A stretch of DNA of 55,328 nucleotides from contig JABXHG010000117.1 of NCBI GenBank assembly GCA_013393545.1, positions 1 through 55,328 on the forward strand, given 5' to 3'. How positions within the stretch are numbered: the first letter of the stretch is position 1; each line of letters starts with the position of its first letter. Origin of the DNA: Alteromonadaceae bacterium (GTDB lineage Bacteria; Pseudomonadota; Gammaproteobacteria; Pseudomonadales; Oleiphilaceae). Made by a program: the position numbers and the translations under genes. Shown one piece after another: positions 46,276 to 55,328 of the stretch. The notes under the pieces were generated by a model that saw only the letters and a list, made by a program, of their open reading frames with translations, made no database searches and was not told the DNA's origin.

Positions 46276-47456
46276 GCCTTACTCCCTTGAAGACAGAACT
46301 GTTGGATCAACCCGCGCAGGATATCCACCGTGGGCTGAAGTTGCGAGAGCTCCAGGTATTCGTCTGGCTGGTGCGCCTGGTCAATAGAGCCCGGGCCCAT
46401 AACCAGAGTCTCCATGCCCAGCTGTTGCAGCCAGGGCGCCTCGGTGGCGAAGGCCACGGCGTGAGCGGTGTGGCCGGTGAGTGTTTCGCAGGCCTTGACC
46501 AGCGCCGCATCGGCCGGAGTCTCAAACGGCGGCACGCCGTCAAACAGCGGTTCGAAATTCAGCCCCAGCTCCCGGCGCTCGGCCATCGGCTGCAGCCGAT
46601 TCAGTATCGCCTGGCGCAGGCTGGCCATGTCCATGCCCGGCAGAGGGCGCAGGTCGAAGTGCAGCTCGCAACGGGCGCAGATGCGGTTGGGGTTGTCGCC
46701 GCCGTGAATACAGCCCAGGTTCATGGTGGGCACCTGCACGCGGAAATTCGGATTTCGGTACTGCTCCTGCCATTGCCGCCGCAACGCCAACAGTTCGCCC
46801 AGGGCCTCGTGCATGCCTTCCAGGGCACTTCGCCCCAGTTCCGGGTCGGAGGAATGGCCGGATTGTCCTTCCAGCACCAACCTCTCCATCATGATGCCCT
46901 TGTGCATGCGTACCGGCCGCAATCGGGTGGGTTCACCAATCACCGCATAACGGGCCACGGGTTTGCCGGCCTCGGCCAGCGCCCGGGCACCGTTCATGGA
47001 GGTTTCCTCGTCGGCGGTGGCGAGAATAATCAGCGGCTGCTGCAGTGGCTGGTCAATGAATGCTTTGGCCGCTTCGATGGCGAGCGGGAAAAAGCCTTTC
47101 ATGTCACAAGTGCCCAGCCCGTACCAGCGGTTGTCCTTTTCGGTGAGGGTGAACGGATCACTTTGCCAACGTTTATCGTCAAACGGAACGGTATCGGTAT
47201 GGCCGGACAACACCAGTCCCCCGGGCCCACTGCCGAGGGTGGCAATCAGATTGTATTTACCCGGCAACCCCGGTACGGGCAGGATCTCAATGGCAAACCC
47301 CAGGGCTTCGAGCCACTCGGCCAGGGTGCGAACCACCGCTTCGTTACTGTGGTCCCAGTCTGTCGAGGCGCTGGAAATGGATGGCAGGCCAATCAGCCTG
47401 GCCAGCATGTCCTGCACGCCGGGCACACAATCACTCGCACGGGTCACTTGTCGCAT
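46272..47456 (-). CDS. argE: Acetylornithine deacetylase ArgE
   Basis: This 394-residue M20-family zinc hydrolase removes the acetyl group from N-acetylornithine. Metal and catalytic motifs are GLVLSGHTDTVPFD, GLGTCDMKGFFPLAIEA and LATADEETSMNGARALAE. IGEPTRLRPVRMHKGIM and GQSGHSSDPELGRSALEGM mark the lid domain; WLQQLGMETLVMGPGSIDQAHQPDEYLEL supplies the last histidine. An ArgE with a separate ArgA indicates the linear acetyl route. It lies between argA and a membrane-anchored unknown protein. Confidence 0.95.
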   Translation of the reverse strand: MRQVTRASDCVPGVQDMLARLIGLPSISSASTDWDHSNEAVVRTLAEWLEALGFAIEILPVPGLPGKYNLIATLGSGPGGLVLSGHTDTVPFDDKRWQSDPFTLTEKDNRWYGLGTCDMKGFFPLAIEAAKAFIDQPLQQPLIILATADEETSMNGARALAEAGKPVARYAVIGEPTRLRPVRMHKGIMMERLVLEGQSGHSSDPELGRSALEGMHEALGELLALRRQWQEQYRNPNFRVQVPTMNLGCIHGGDNPNRICARCELHFDLRPLPGMDMASLRQAILNRLQPMAERRELGLNFEPLFDGVPPFETPADAALVKACETLTGHTAHAVAFATEAPWLQQLGMETLVMGPGSIDQAHQPDEYLELSQLQPTVDILRGLIQQFCLQGSKA

Positions 47457-47474
47457 AGCGGTCTCCGGTTCGGG

Positions 47475-48740
47475 TTATTGGTCTGGCCGGGCCCGACGCC
47501 AGACCTCGAAGCGGTTGATGGCGCGCTTGAGGATCGGGTAGGCCACTTCGCCACCATCCACAAGCCTGGCAACTTCCAGTTCCCGCTTGCTGATCCGGTC
47601 CAGCCGGCCTTCCAACTGGTTGCCATTATTCAGTGTGACCCGTACTTGCCGGCCTTGCCAGTTTGCCGCGCTTTCAACCGGTTCGACCGACCAGCGGCTC
47701 ACCAGTGCCGGCGCTTCCCGGGGAATCACCGGTTCCGGTACTGGCGGTTGCAGGGCCGGCTCGGGGGGCTGAATTTCTGTCAGGAAAACATCCGGTACAG
47801 GCTGGCCGTTCCAGCTGACCGGCCAGCTTTCGGCCTGCTCCACACCCGGCTCACGTACCGGTAGCCCGAAAGCCAATGCGCCCGGCCGCAAGTGAAAAGC
47901 CAGTTCACCGCCTTCGTTCAACCATTGCCGGTAAAGCGCCAACAACTGGTCACTGGGCTGGTAACCGCGGGCCTGTAGCCCGGCCTCCAGAGCGCGGGCA
48001 GTGCTAGCCAGCCACTGTTCCCGGTCCATACCGGTTTCCCGCACACAATAGGCCGAGAGTTTGCGCATCAGACCGGCATCGCGCAGCACGACTTCGACCG
48101 GCTCAACGCTGCTCTTGGCCAACTGTTGAAGATCCGGGCCGTTTAGCCGCCCCCCGGGCCAGCGCGCTTCCAGGCTGCCAAGAGCGCCGGCATTCAGCTC
48201 CAGACTGAGTTCTTCCGGTGTCTGGCTCAGGGTGAAGTCACCGGCCAAAGCGGCGATGCCCATCCGCAACAGATCACCGCTGCCGGGCTGTTGCCGGGCA
48301 TCCGGGCCGCAGGCCAGGGCCAGCAGAGGAGGTTTTTCCGGTTCAACGCCAGGTCGGGTAACGGGCTGGGCTTCCAGCCAGTTGCGGAACATGGCCGGCT
48401 CCAGTGTCAGGCTGACGCCTTCGGCGCTGACTTGCCAGGTGTCCGGCAGTCCCTGTGGATCAAACAGAAAACCGAGCAAAGTGGCTGGCGAACCGGTGTC
48501 GAACGCCAGCTGGTCAACGTTCAGTGGCTGAGTCAGCCGGAAGTCCTGCCAGGCCGCCTGTTCCAGCACCAGCGTGCCATCAAGGCGGGAGCCGATCCGG
48601 CCACGTTCGACCACGCCATGGTCCGAAAGCGCGCTACGGGCACTGGCGAGCTGCTGATCCGCCAGGTACCAGACGGCGGCCTTGTAGCCGGCAAACACGA
48701 GTATCCCTGTGATCACCAGAAAAGACAGCAGGCGTTTCAT
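47475..48740 (-). CDS. Membrane-anchored protein of unknown function between argB and argE
   Basis: This 421-residue protein has a single N-terminal hydrophobic segment (LLSFLVITGILVFAGYKAA, about 4-22), then a large domain that should lie in the periplasm, with two cysteines (ACGPD and SAYCVRE). A proline-rich linker (PPEPALQPPVPEPVIP) separates this from the last ~65 residues, where QVRVTLNNGNQLEGRLDRISKRELEVARLVDGG resembles a small SH3/Lsm-like beta barrel. I do not recognise the family. The ATG at 48740 follows GGGAG; a TTG at 48782 overlapping argB is the alternative. It is part of the argB-argE-argA transcript. Confidence 0.65.
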   Translation of the reverse strand: MKRLLSFLVITGILVFAGYKAAVWYLADQQLASARSALSDHGVVERGRIGSRLDGTLVLEQAAWQDFRLTQPLNVDQLAFDTGSPATLLGFLFDPQGLPDTWQVSAEGVSLTLEPAMFRNWLEAQPVTRPGVEPEKPPLLALACGPDARQQPGSGDLLRMGIAALAGDFTLSQTPEELSLELNAGALGSLEARWPGGRLNGPDLQQLAKSSVEPVEVVLRDAGLMRKLSAYCVRETGMDREQWLASTARALEAGLQARGYQPSDQLLALYRQWLNEGGELAFHLRPGALAFGLPVREPGVEQAESWPVSWNGQPVPDVFLTEIQPPEPALQPPVPEPVIPREAPALVSRWSVEPVESAANWQGRQVRVTLNNGNQLEGRLDRISKRELEVARLVDGGEVAYPILKRAINRFEVWRRARPDQ

Positions 48741-48778
48741 CCGTTGGCTCCCGCTCGAGTTGTCAGTTGCGTGAAATC

Positions 48779-49714
<936 letters not shown>

Positions 49715-49725
49715 TCAATTGTGTG

Positions 49726-52413
49726 TCAGAAATCCGGGTTGACCGTCGGAGCGGCTTTTTCCAGCTGCTCGCGGAACACCGCCTTGATGCGTTCCAGCGC
49801 GTCTTCGGTTTCGGCCTCGAAGCGCAGCACCAGCATGGGCGTGGTGTTGGAGGCCCGGCACAGGCCCCAGCCGTCGGTGTAGTCCACCCGAATGCCGTCG
49901 ATGTTGCTTATGCTGCCGTCGCCAAAATCACCCTGCTCACCCAGGCGTTCGATGATGCCGAATTTCTCACTTTCCGTAACTTCGACGTTCAGCTCCGGGG
50001 TGCTGATGTCCTCCGGGAAATCGGCAAACACGTCGTCGCTGTGGCGGTCTTCAATGCCCAGGATTTCCAGCAGGCGGGCAGCGGTGTACAGGCCGTCATC
50101 AAAGCCGTACCAGCGTTCACCGAAGAATACATGGCCACTCATCTCGCCAGCCAGCAAGGCACCGGTTTCCTTCATTTTCGCTTTCATCAGCGAGTGCCCG
50201 GTTTTCCACATGATCGGCCGGCCACCGGCCTCGGAGATCACGCCCGCCAGGCGGCGACTGCATTTCACATCATACAAGACATCGGCACCTGGGTTACGGG
50301 ATACGACATCTTTCGCCAGCAGCATCATCAGCCGGTCCGGCCAAATAATCTTGCCGGTGTTGGTGACCACGCCCAGGCGATCGCCGTCGCCGTCAAACGC
50401 CAACCCGAGATCGGCACCGGTTTCGTTCACCTTGGCAATCAGGTCTTTCAGGTTAGCCGGTTTGCCCGGGTCCGGGTGGTGGTTGGGGAAGTTGCCGTCC
50501 ACTTCGCAGTACAGCGGCACCACCTCGCAGCCCAGCTCCTCGATCAGCAGCGGCCCCAGTTCGCCAGCAATGCCGTTACCGGCATCCACCACCACTTTCA
50601 GCGGTGCGGCAACGGCGATATCGCCAACAATGCGGTCCAGGTAGGCCCGGCGCACGTCTTCCCGGCTCTGCTCGCCCTGGCCGGTGTTGAAATCGGCCGT
50701 TTGCGTGCGTTGATACAGCTTTTGGATGGCGTCGCCCGACAGGGTCTCGCCACCGAGCATGATTTTCAGGCCGTTGTAGTTGGCCGGGTTATGGCTGCCG
50801 GTTACCATCACACCGGAACCGGTCTGGAGCTGGTGCGTGGCAAAATACAGCACCGGCGTGGGCACTGCGCCAATGTGAATCACGTTACAACCGGTTGCCA
50901 TGACGCCGCGAGCCAGCGCCTCGGCCAACTCCGGGCTGGAGTGACGGCCATCGTAACCGATGCACAGAGAGGTAACGCCCCGGTCGCCAGCTTCCGAGCC
51001 GATGGCCTTGCCGATCACTTCCACCACCTCGGCGGACAGGCTTTCACCGACAATGCCGCGAATGTCGTAGGCCCGGAAGATTTCCTGCTCGATGGTCAGG
51101 TTCGGTGGGCGGTTCTCCGCCACATCCAGCAGATCGTCCTCGAACATCGGCGCGTCATCACCACCGCCCGAAGCGCTGTCCCCGGCCTTGCCGAAGCCCA
51201 GTACATCTTCGTCGCCATCAAGCATGTCAATATCCGGCACGTCGTTGTCCTGGAACAGCGGCCCTTCTTCGCCGGCGGTTTCGGTCGCGCCCGACTTTGC
51301 CCTGGGCGCTGCTTTGGGTTTGGCATTTTCCCCGGCCTTGGCCACCCGCTTTTCCACCACCTGGGACAAGCGGTAAAACACCTCGCCGGTGGCCGCCACC
51401 ATGTCCCAGCGGAAGTTCGGCAGCTTCACTTTTTCGCCACCAAACACCTTATGGGACCACTGCACCAGGGCGGTCATGTCCTGACGCAGACCACGCTGGG
51501 CTCCGGCCAGTAGCAACCAGCTGACAATGATGGCCAGCACCATGGGCAGGCCGACAAACAGGCCAATCGGCACCATCCCGACCGCCGGTTGAGGCCTGGC
51601 CGCCGGCGTATAGGCCACCGACCAGTCCGGATTCAGCAGGGTGCGAGTGGTTTCGGAGCCGGAACCATTGCCGGCGGCAATCACCGTACGACTATTGCCG
51701 GACACTGTTTGCACCAGCGATAGCCGGCCCTGCAAGCCGGTCTGTTCCGGGCTCAGCAACGGGCGAATATCGCCAGCCTGGTACACAGCCAGCATGGTAC
51801 CGGTGACCCTGCCGGTGTCCGGATCGGCAACCGGCGCCGCAAACTGGAAATACCAGCGGTTGTCCCGGGGAAAGGCATCCGGCACCAGAGAGCGGCCCTG
51901 TTCGGCCCGGCGCAGCAGCTCCAGGCCGGCAAAACCGAGCAGGGTGTCCGTGTTACCGGTACGGGGAATGGCTCGGCGCGGGAAGACGAAAATGCCCTGG
52001 GCGCCTGGCAGGGCCTGCTGTAGCTGACTGGCCAGAGTGTCAGGAGCAACGCCGGCGGCCAGGCTGTCAGCCACATAAGCCTGGCTGGCCACGGCTTCTA
52101 CCTGCGCCTGGCGTTCCGAGAAAAAGCGATTAAGGATCTGCTGGGCAACGTTGGCCTGCCGCGCCTGGGCTTGCTGGTGCGCTTCCCGGGCCGAAGGGGT
52201 CAGCACCAGAAAATGCAACAGTGCGGTGATTGCCACCGCCGCCAGCACCAGCACCAAAGCTTGTCCGGCCGCCACCGAACTCAGCCGCTTCAGCTTGCCG
52301 GGCTGAGCATCGTGGCCCTTGTCGGCTTTCCCGACGAATCTCTTTTTTTTCTGACCGGCCGCTTTATCCTCGACAGCCGAAGTGTCCTCTGCCTTTTTTT
52401 TGCCAAATTTCAT
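49726..52413 (-). CDS. algC: Phosphomannomutase/phosphoglucomutase AlgC with N-terminal membrane extension
   Basis: This 895-residue protein has a C-terminal mutase of about 460 residues, covering the whole of classical AlgC (from about 437). The phosphoserine is in TGSHNPANYNGLK (Ser540), metal binding in DGDGDR (674-679), the sugar loop is GEMSGH (756-761) and the phosphate loop CRASNTTP. It makes mannose-1-P and glucose-1-P for LPS and exopolysaccharide. In front lies an extension with two membrane helices (about 50-71 and 280-303) around a ~210-residue periplasmic domain, then an acidic disordered linker (about 355-435). Long forms are known in pseudomonads. Its neighbours, dut and argB, match the Pseudomonas order. 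Confidence 0.93.
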   Translation of the reverse strand: MKFGKKKAEDTSAVEDKAAGQKKKRFVGKADKGHDAQPGKLKRLSSVAAGQALVLVLAAVAITALLHFLVLTPSAREAHQQAQARQANVAQQILNRFFSERQAQVEAVASQAYVADSLAAGVAPDTLASQLQQALPGAQGIFVFPRRAIPRTGNTDTLLGFAGLELLRRAEQGRSLVPDAFPRDNRWYFQFAAPVADPDTGRVTGTMLAVYQAGDIRPLLSPEQTGLQGRLSLVQTVSGNSRTVIAAGNGSGSETTRTLLNPDWSVAYTPAARPQPAVGMVPIGLFVGLPMVLAIIVSWLLLAGAQRGLRQDMTALVQWSHKVFGGEKVKLPNFRWDMVAATGEVFYRLSQVVEKRVAKAGENAKPKAAPRAKSGATETAGEEGPLFQDNDVPDIDMLDGDEDVLGFGKAGDSASGGGDDAPMFEDDLLDVAENRPPNLTIEQEIFRAYDIRGIVGESLSAEVVEVIGKAIGSEAGDRGVTSLCIGYDGRHSSPELAEALARGVMATGCNVIHIGAVPTPVLYFATHQLQTGSGVMVTGSHNPANYNGLKIMLGGETLSGDAIQKLYQRTQTADFNTGQGEQSREDVRRAYLDRIVGDIAVAAPLKVVVDAGNGIAGELGPLLIEELGCEVVPLYCEVDGNFPNHHPDPGKPANLKDLIAKVNETGADLGLAFDGDGDRLGVVTNTGKIIWPDRLMMLLAKDVVSRNPGADVLYDVKCSRRLAGVISEAGGRPIMWKTGHSLMKAKMKETGALLAGEMSGHVFFGERWYGFDDGLYTAARLLEILGIEDRHSDDVFADFPEDISTPELNVEVTESEKFGIIERLGEQGDFGDGSISNIDGIRVDYTDGWGLCRASNTTPMLVLRFEAETEDALERIKAVFREQLEKAAPTVNPDF

Positions 52414-52517
52414 AGAGCATCCCGCTTTATTTTGAACTCCGGAATCATGTTTATCCGGCGGTTATCCGGCCATTATAGACGCCCATGGCCAGAACCGCGC
52501 GCGGCCTGCCACCCGGC

Positions 52518-52979
52518 TCAGTGTCGGCCGGTGGAGCCGAAACCGCCCTCGCCCCGGTCACTGGTGTCGAATTCGGACACCACTTCGAATTCTGCCTGCA
52601 CCACCGGCACCAGCACCATCTGGGCAATGCGTTCGCCCACATTAACGGTGAACTCGGCCGAACCGCGATTCCAGCACGACACCATCAATTCGCCCTGGTA
52701 ATCGGAATCAATCAGGCCAACCAGGTTACCAAGCACGATGCCGTGTTTATGGCCCAGCCCGCTTCGGGGCAGAATCATCGCAGCCAGCGAAGGGTCAGCG
52801 ATGTGTACCGACAAACCAGTGGGAATCAGTTCCGCTTGCCCCGGCTGCAGAGTCAACGGCTGCTGCAAGCAGGCCCTCAAGTCCAACCCGGCGGAGCCAT
52901 CGGTGGCGTAAGCCGGAAACGGAATTTCGTTGCCGATTCTCGAATCCAGTACTTTCAGCTGAAACGTCTGCTTGCTCAT
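52518..52979 (-). CDS. dut: Deoxyuridine 5'-triphosphate nucleotidohydrolase (dUTPase)
   Basis: This 153-residue trimeric dUTPase shows all five motifs: [62 protein letters not shown] and the C-terminal [10 protein letters not shown], which closes over the nucleotide. It removes dUTP to prevent uracil incorporation and provides dUMP for thymidylate synthesis. Its start overlaps the coaBC stop by ATGA. A 104-base gap separates it from algC. Confidence 0.97.
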   Translation of the reverse strand: MSKQTFQLKVLDSRIGNEIPFPAYATDGSAGLDLRACLQQPLTLQPGQAELIPTGLSVHIADPSLAAMILPRSGLGHKHGIVLGNLVGLIDSDYQGELMVSCWNRGSAEFTVNVGERIAQMVLVPVVQAEFEVVSEFDTSDRGEGGFGSTGRH

Positions 52980-54187
52980 GCACTCTTGCCTTGTTCATGG
53001 TGTTGGGCAATCAGCGCGACCAGTCGTGCCGCGATTGCCTGTTTGGTGTCGGGCCCGATGTCTGTGCACCCGCCCGGCCAGAACACGCTGACCGCGTTCT
53101 GGTCGCTGTTGAAACCCAGCCCGGGCATGGACACATCGTTAGCGACAATCATATCCAGTTTCTTGCGCTGCATTTTATCAGTGGCGTAACGCTCCACATC
53201 GCGGGTCTCGGCGGCAAAGCCCACGGTAAACGGCGCATCCGGCCGTGCAGCGATGGTGGCCAGGGTATCCGGGTTGCGCACCAGCTCGAGCGCCATGGCC
53301 TCGCTGGTTTTCTTGATTTTATCTCCGGCCGCGCTTTGTGGCCGGTAATCGGCCACGGCGGCAGTGGCAATAAAAATGTCGCAGCCTTCATCCACCGCCT
53401 GGGTGGTAGCGGCCAACATATCCTCAGCAGTTTCCACCGGCCGCACCTCCACATCCTCCGGTACCGGCAGGGTCACGGGGCCACTGACCAGCACCACCGC
53501 CGCCCCGGCTCGGGCGGCGGCATCAGCCATGGCGTAGCCCATCTTGCCGGAGCTATGATTGGAGATATAACGCACCGGATCAATCGGCTCGCGGGTTGGC
53601 CCGGCGGTAATCACCACCCGTTTGCCAGCTAGAATGGGCTCCAGTGCGCCGTGTTGTGCTAACACCCGCTGCGCCAGGGTTCCGGGCTCGAGCATACGGC
53701 CGGGGCCGGTATCGCCGCAGGCCTGGCCACCCTGATCCGGACCCCAGACGGAAATCTGCGGATCTTCAGCCAGCAGCGCAAGGTTGCGCTGTGTACGGTG
53801 GTTTTTCCACATCGCCTGATTCATGGCCGGGGCCACGGCAATCGGCGCCTCGGTGGCACAACACACGGTAGCCAGCAGGTCATCCGCCAGACCATGGGCC
53901 AGGCGCGCCAGAAAATCCGCCGAGGCCGGCGCCACCAGCACCTGGTCGGCCCATTTGGCCAGTTCGATATGCCCCATACCGGCTTCCGCTTCGGGATCCA
54001 GCAAGGAGGTGCGCACCGGCTCACCGCTCAGGGCCTGAAAGGTCAGCGGCGTAATGAAGGACTCGGCACCGGGGGTCATCACCACCCGCACCTCACAACC
54101 GGCTTTTTTCAGCAGCCGCACCAGCTCGGCACTCTTGTAGGCCGCAATGCCTCCAGTAACTCCCAGCAACAATCGTTTGCCAGCCAT
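52976..54187 (-). CDS. coaBC: Bifunctional phosphopantothenoylcysteine decarboxylase/synthetase CoaBC (Dfp)
   Basis: This 403-residue fused enzyme carries out two steps of coenzyme A synthesis. The N-terminal flavin-dependent CoaC domain (about 1-185) has [44 protein letters not shown] and [10 protein letters not shown], with the active-site His in GMGHIEL. The C-terminal CoaB domain (about 190-403) has [31 protein letters not shown] and a catalytic Lys region. The ATG at 54187, with GGAG 7 bases before it, is preferred over an in-frame start at 54223. It heads the run toward dut, algC and argB. Confidence 0.96.
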   Translation of the reverse strand: MAGKRLLLGVTGGIAAYKSAELVRLLKKAGCEVRVVMTPGAESFITPLTFQALSGEPVRTSLLDPEAEAGMGHIELAKWADQVLVAPASADFLARLAHGLADDLLATVCCATEAPIAVAPAMNQAMWKNHRTQRNLALLAEDPQISVWGPDQGGQACGDTGPGRMLEPGTLAQRVLAQHGALEPILAGKRVVITAGPTREPIDPVRYISNHSSGKMGYAMADAAARAGAAVVLVSGPVTLPVPEDVEVRPVETAEDMLAATTQAVDEGCDIFIATAAVADYRPQSAAGDKIKKTSEAMALELVRNPDTLATIAARPDAPFTVGFAAETRDVERYATDKMQRKKLDMIVANDVSMPGLGFNSDQNAVSVFWPGGCTDIGPDTKQAIAARLVALIAQHHEQGKSA

Positions 54188-54351
54188 GGGGAGACTCCGT
54201 GAATTCCCTGAAATGAAAGCCATCTACAATACCACGACCGGCATCACCGGGCAGCCGCCGGGCAATTTCCAAATGCTACCTTTTGCAGTAACCTTTGTAA
54301 TTATCAAGCGATGCAGGATGCATCAAATTCAACAACCGCAAGGAAGCCGCC

Positions 54352-55026
54352 ATGCTGCAAACACCCTGGCCCGCCGATGAACGCCCCCGTGAACGACTGC
54401 TGAACCACGGCCCCGAATCCCTTTCCGACGCCGAATTGTTGGCCATTTTCCTGCGCACCGGCACCGCCGGCACGCCGGTAATGACCTTGGCCCGGCAGCT
54501 GGTGGAAGAGTTCAATGGCCTGCGCGGGCTGATGACCGCCTCACGCCGGCAGTTTTGCGAAGTGAAGGGGCTTGGCACCGCCAAATACGCCCAGGTGCAG
54601 GCGGCCATGGAAATGGCCCGGCGGGTGATGGACGAACCCCTGCGGCAGGGCGACCCGCTGCGCTCACCCGCCGATACCCGCCGCTTTCTCACCAGCCGTC
54701 TGGGCACTTACCCGCACGAAGTGTTTGCCGGTTTGTTCCTGGACAACCGCCACCGGGTCATCCAGTACCGGGAACTGTTTCGGGGCACCATCGACGGCGC
54801 AGCCGTGTATCCACGGGAGGTGGTACGCCAGGCCCTGGAAGACAACGCAGCGGCGATCATTTTCGCCCATAATCACCCGTCCGGCGTGGCCGAACCCAGC
54901 CAGGCGGACATTTCCCTGACCCGCCGGCTGAAAGAAGCCCTGGGGCTGGTGGATATCAGGGTTCTTGACCATATGGTTATCGGCCACGGTGAGGTAATAT
55001 CGTTGGCCGAAAGAGGACTGATGTGA
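54352..55026 (+). CDS. radC: RadC-family (JAB/MPN domain) protein
   Basis: This 224-residue protein has an N-terminal helix-hairpin-helix-like region (about 20-100, [14 protein letters not shown] and [21 protein letters not shown]) and a C-terminal MPN/JAB metalloprotease-like domain. The latter carries [17 protein letters not shown], the zinc-binding HxH...D motif. A role in DNA repair was proposed historically, but the activity is unsettled. It is divergent from coaBC, the same neighbourhood as in Pseudomonas, where rpmB/rpmG follow. Confidence 0.94.
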   Translation: MLQTPWPADERPRERLLNHGPESLSDAELLAIFLRTGTAGTPVMTLARQLVEEFNGLRGLMTASRRQFCEVKGLGTAKYAQVQAAMEMARRVMDEPLRQGDPLRSPADTRRFLTSRLGTYPHEVFAGLFLDNRHRVIQYRELFRGTIDGAAVYPREVVRQALEDNAAAIIFAHNHPSGVAEPSQADISLTRRLKEALGLVDIRVLDHMVIGHGEVISLAERGLM

Positions 55027-55328
55027 TCGACAGGGACAAAACGCCCGGATTCTGGCCAAATTCCCAACAATTTTTTTGCGTTGGCTGGCCAGTTCTGGTA
55101 TAAAGGCGTCCCTTTCGGGAGGCGTCTGGCAGGCAGCGTTCCGTTCAAAGGCGCGAACAGGGGGCGAAACAAGGTTCCCTGGCAACCAGAGACGTCTTAA
55201 TACGTATTTGTATTGATCATTAAGACCACTGCTCAGGTCGGATGCAAGTATGTCTAGAGCTTGTTAGCTTACCTGTAAGCGTCCGGTTCATGGTAACTAA
55301 CTTTCCCACGCGATGAATCACACTCGTC
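55027..55328. other. Gene-free region after radC; leader of a gene beyond the window
   Basis: These 302 bases contain no supported gene. After a strong promoter-like element come about 220 bases with several inverted repeats: GTCTTAAT/ATTAAGAC (55194-55201 with 55219-55226), AATACGTATT, and GCTTAC next to GTAAGC (55268-55281). The composition becomes less GC-rich than in the neighbouring genes. An ATG at 55313 starts a frame that is cut by the window end. In relatives, radC is often followed by rpmB, but nothing here identifies the next gene. Confidence 0.45.
55076..55104 (+). promoter_or_regulatory. Strong sigma-70 promoter with GC-rich discriminator
   Basis: TTGCGT and TATAAA are separated by 17 bases, and the -10 box is followed directly by GGCGTCCC. 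A GC-rich discriminator is typical of stringently controlled, growth-rate-linked genes such as ribosomal protein and stable RNA operons. The transcript would have a leader of more than 200 bases inside this window. Confidence 0.65.

Noticed and set aside
46287..47864. A 525-codon open frame opposite argE
   Set aside because: Antisense to argE and its upstream neighbour; no family resemblance.
49723..51513. A 596-codon open frame opposite algC
   Set aside because: Coding signal belongs to the algC strand, with all mutase motifs; the opposite frame is His/Val/Gln-rich and featureless.

Overview
This window is chromosomal DNA from a GC-rich gammaproteobacterium. Gene content and order point to a marine, Marinobacter-like or Pseudomonas-related genome. 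Evidence for this includes Vfr rather than an enterobacterial-type Crp, the AmgK/MurU cell-wall recycling pair, a coaBC-dut-algC-argB run, a trpGDC cluster, DUF3301, DUF3530 and DUF4202 proteins, and a lptD-surA-pdxA-rsmA-apaH block. The genus is an inference from protein families; no rRNA or tRNA gene is present. The DNA is almost fully coding, with many 1-8 base overlaps between co-directional genes. No insertion sequence, prophage, CRISPR array or integrase was seen.

Layout. (1) 1-0.9 kb: a truncated aspartoacylase-like gene abuts the C-terminal scrap of an NRDE (TANGO2-like) gene, apparently joined by a deletion. (2) 0.97-11.2 kb: a TetR/AcrR-type repressor, a small membrane protein and two RND efflux operons that diverge from a shared 170-base region. 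A near-palindrome in that region resembles the AcrR operator, and a related box lies before the repressor gene. (3) 11.2-17.2 kb: a PAS-GGDEF-EAL protein, a DUF3301 protein, a phosphate-binding/OmpA fusion, an aminotransferase and an inositol-phosphatase-family protein. (4) 17.3-25.9 kb, minus strand: lptD, surA, pdxA, rsmA, apaH, a DUF423 protein, thiS, thiG and slmA form one close-packed run joining outer-membrane biogenesis, cofactor synthesis, rRNA modification and division control. (5) 26-31.8 kb: amgK-murU (MurNAc recycling), a J-domain protein, a DUF3530 protein, rpe-gph and a SpoU-type methyltransferase. (6) 32-36.6 kb: rlmE, an RluF-like pseudouridine synthase with a long basic tail, and trpG-trpD-trpC without trpE. 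(7) 36.6-41.1 kb: DUF4202, two glutathione-transferase-like proteins, vfr, an OsmC-family protein and speD. (8) 41.2-54.2 kb, minus strand: coaBC, dut, algC (with a membrane sensor-like extension), argB, a membrane-anchored unknown, argE, argA and a giant PilZ-DUF1631-GGDEF-EAL protein whose enzymatic motifs are degraded. (9) 54.35-55.3 kb: radC, then a non-coding region with a strong promoter.

The most interesting unexplained structure is a small family of cruciform or branched-hairpin elements. Two copies (17191-17305 and 35604-35715) share a core with two TGGA/GGGA-type hairpins. Their 25-28 bp closing stems have different sequences but are fully paired, which is compensatory change. One copy sits between convergent genes; the other lies inside the trp cluster between trpD and trpC. 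A second, unrelated array of short hairpins marked by three AATCGAG boxes lies next to the vfr 3' end (38704-38847).
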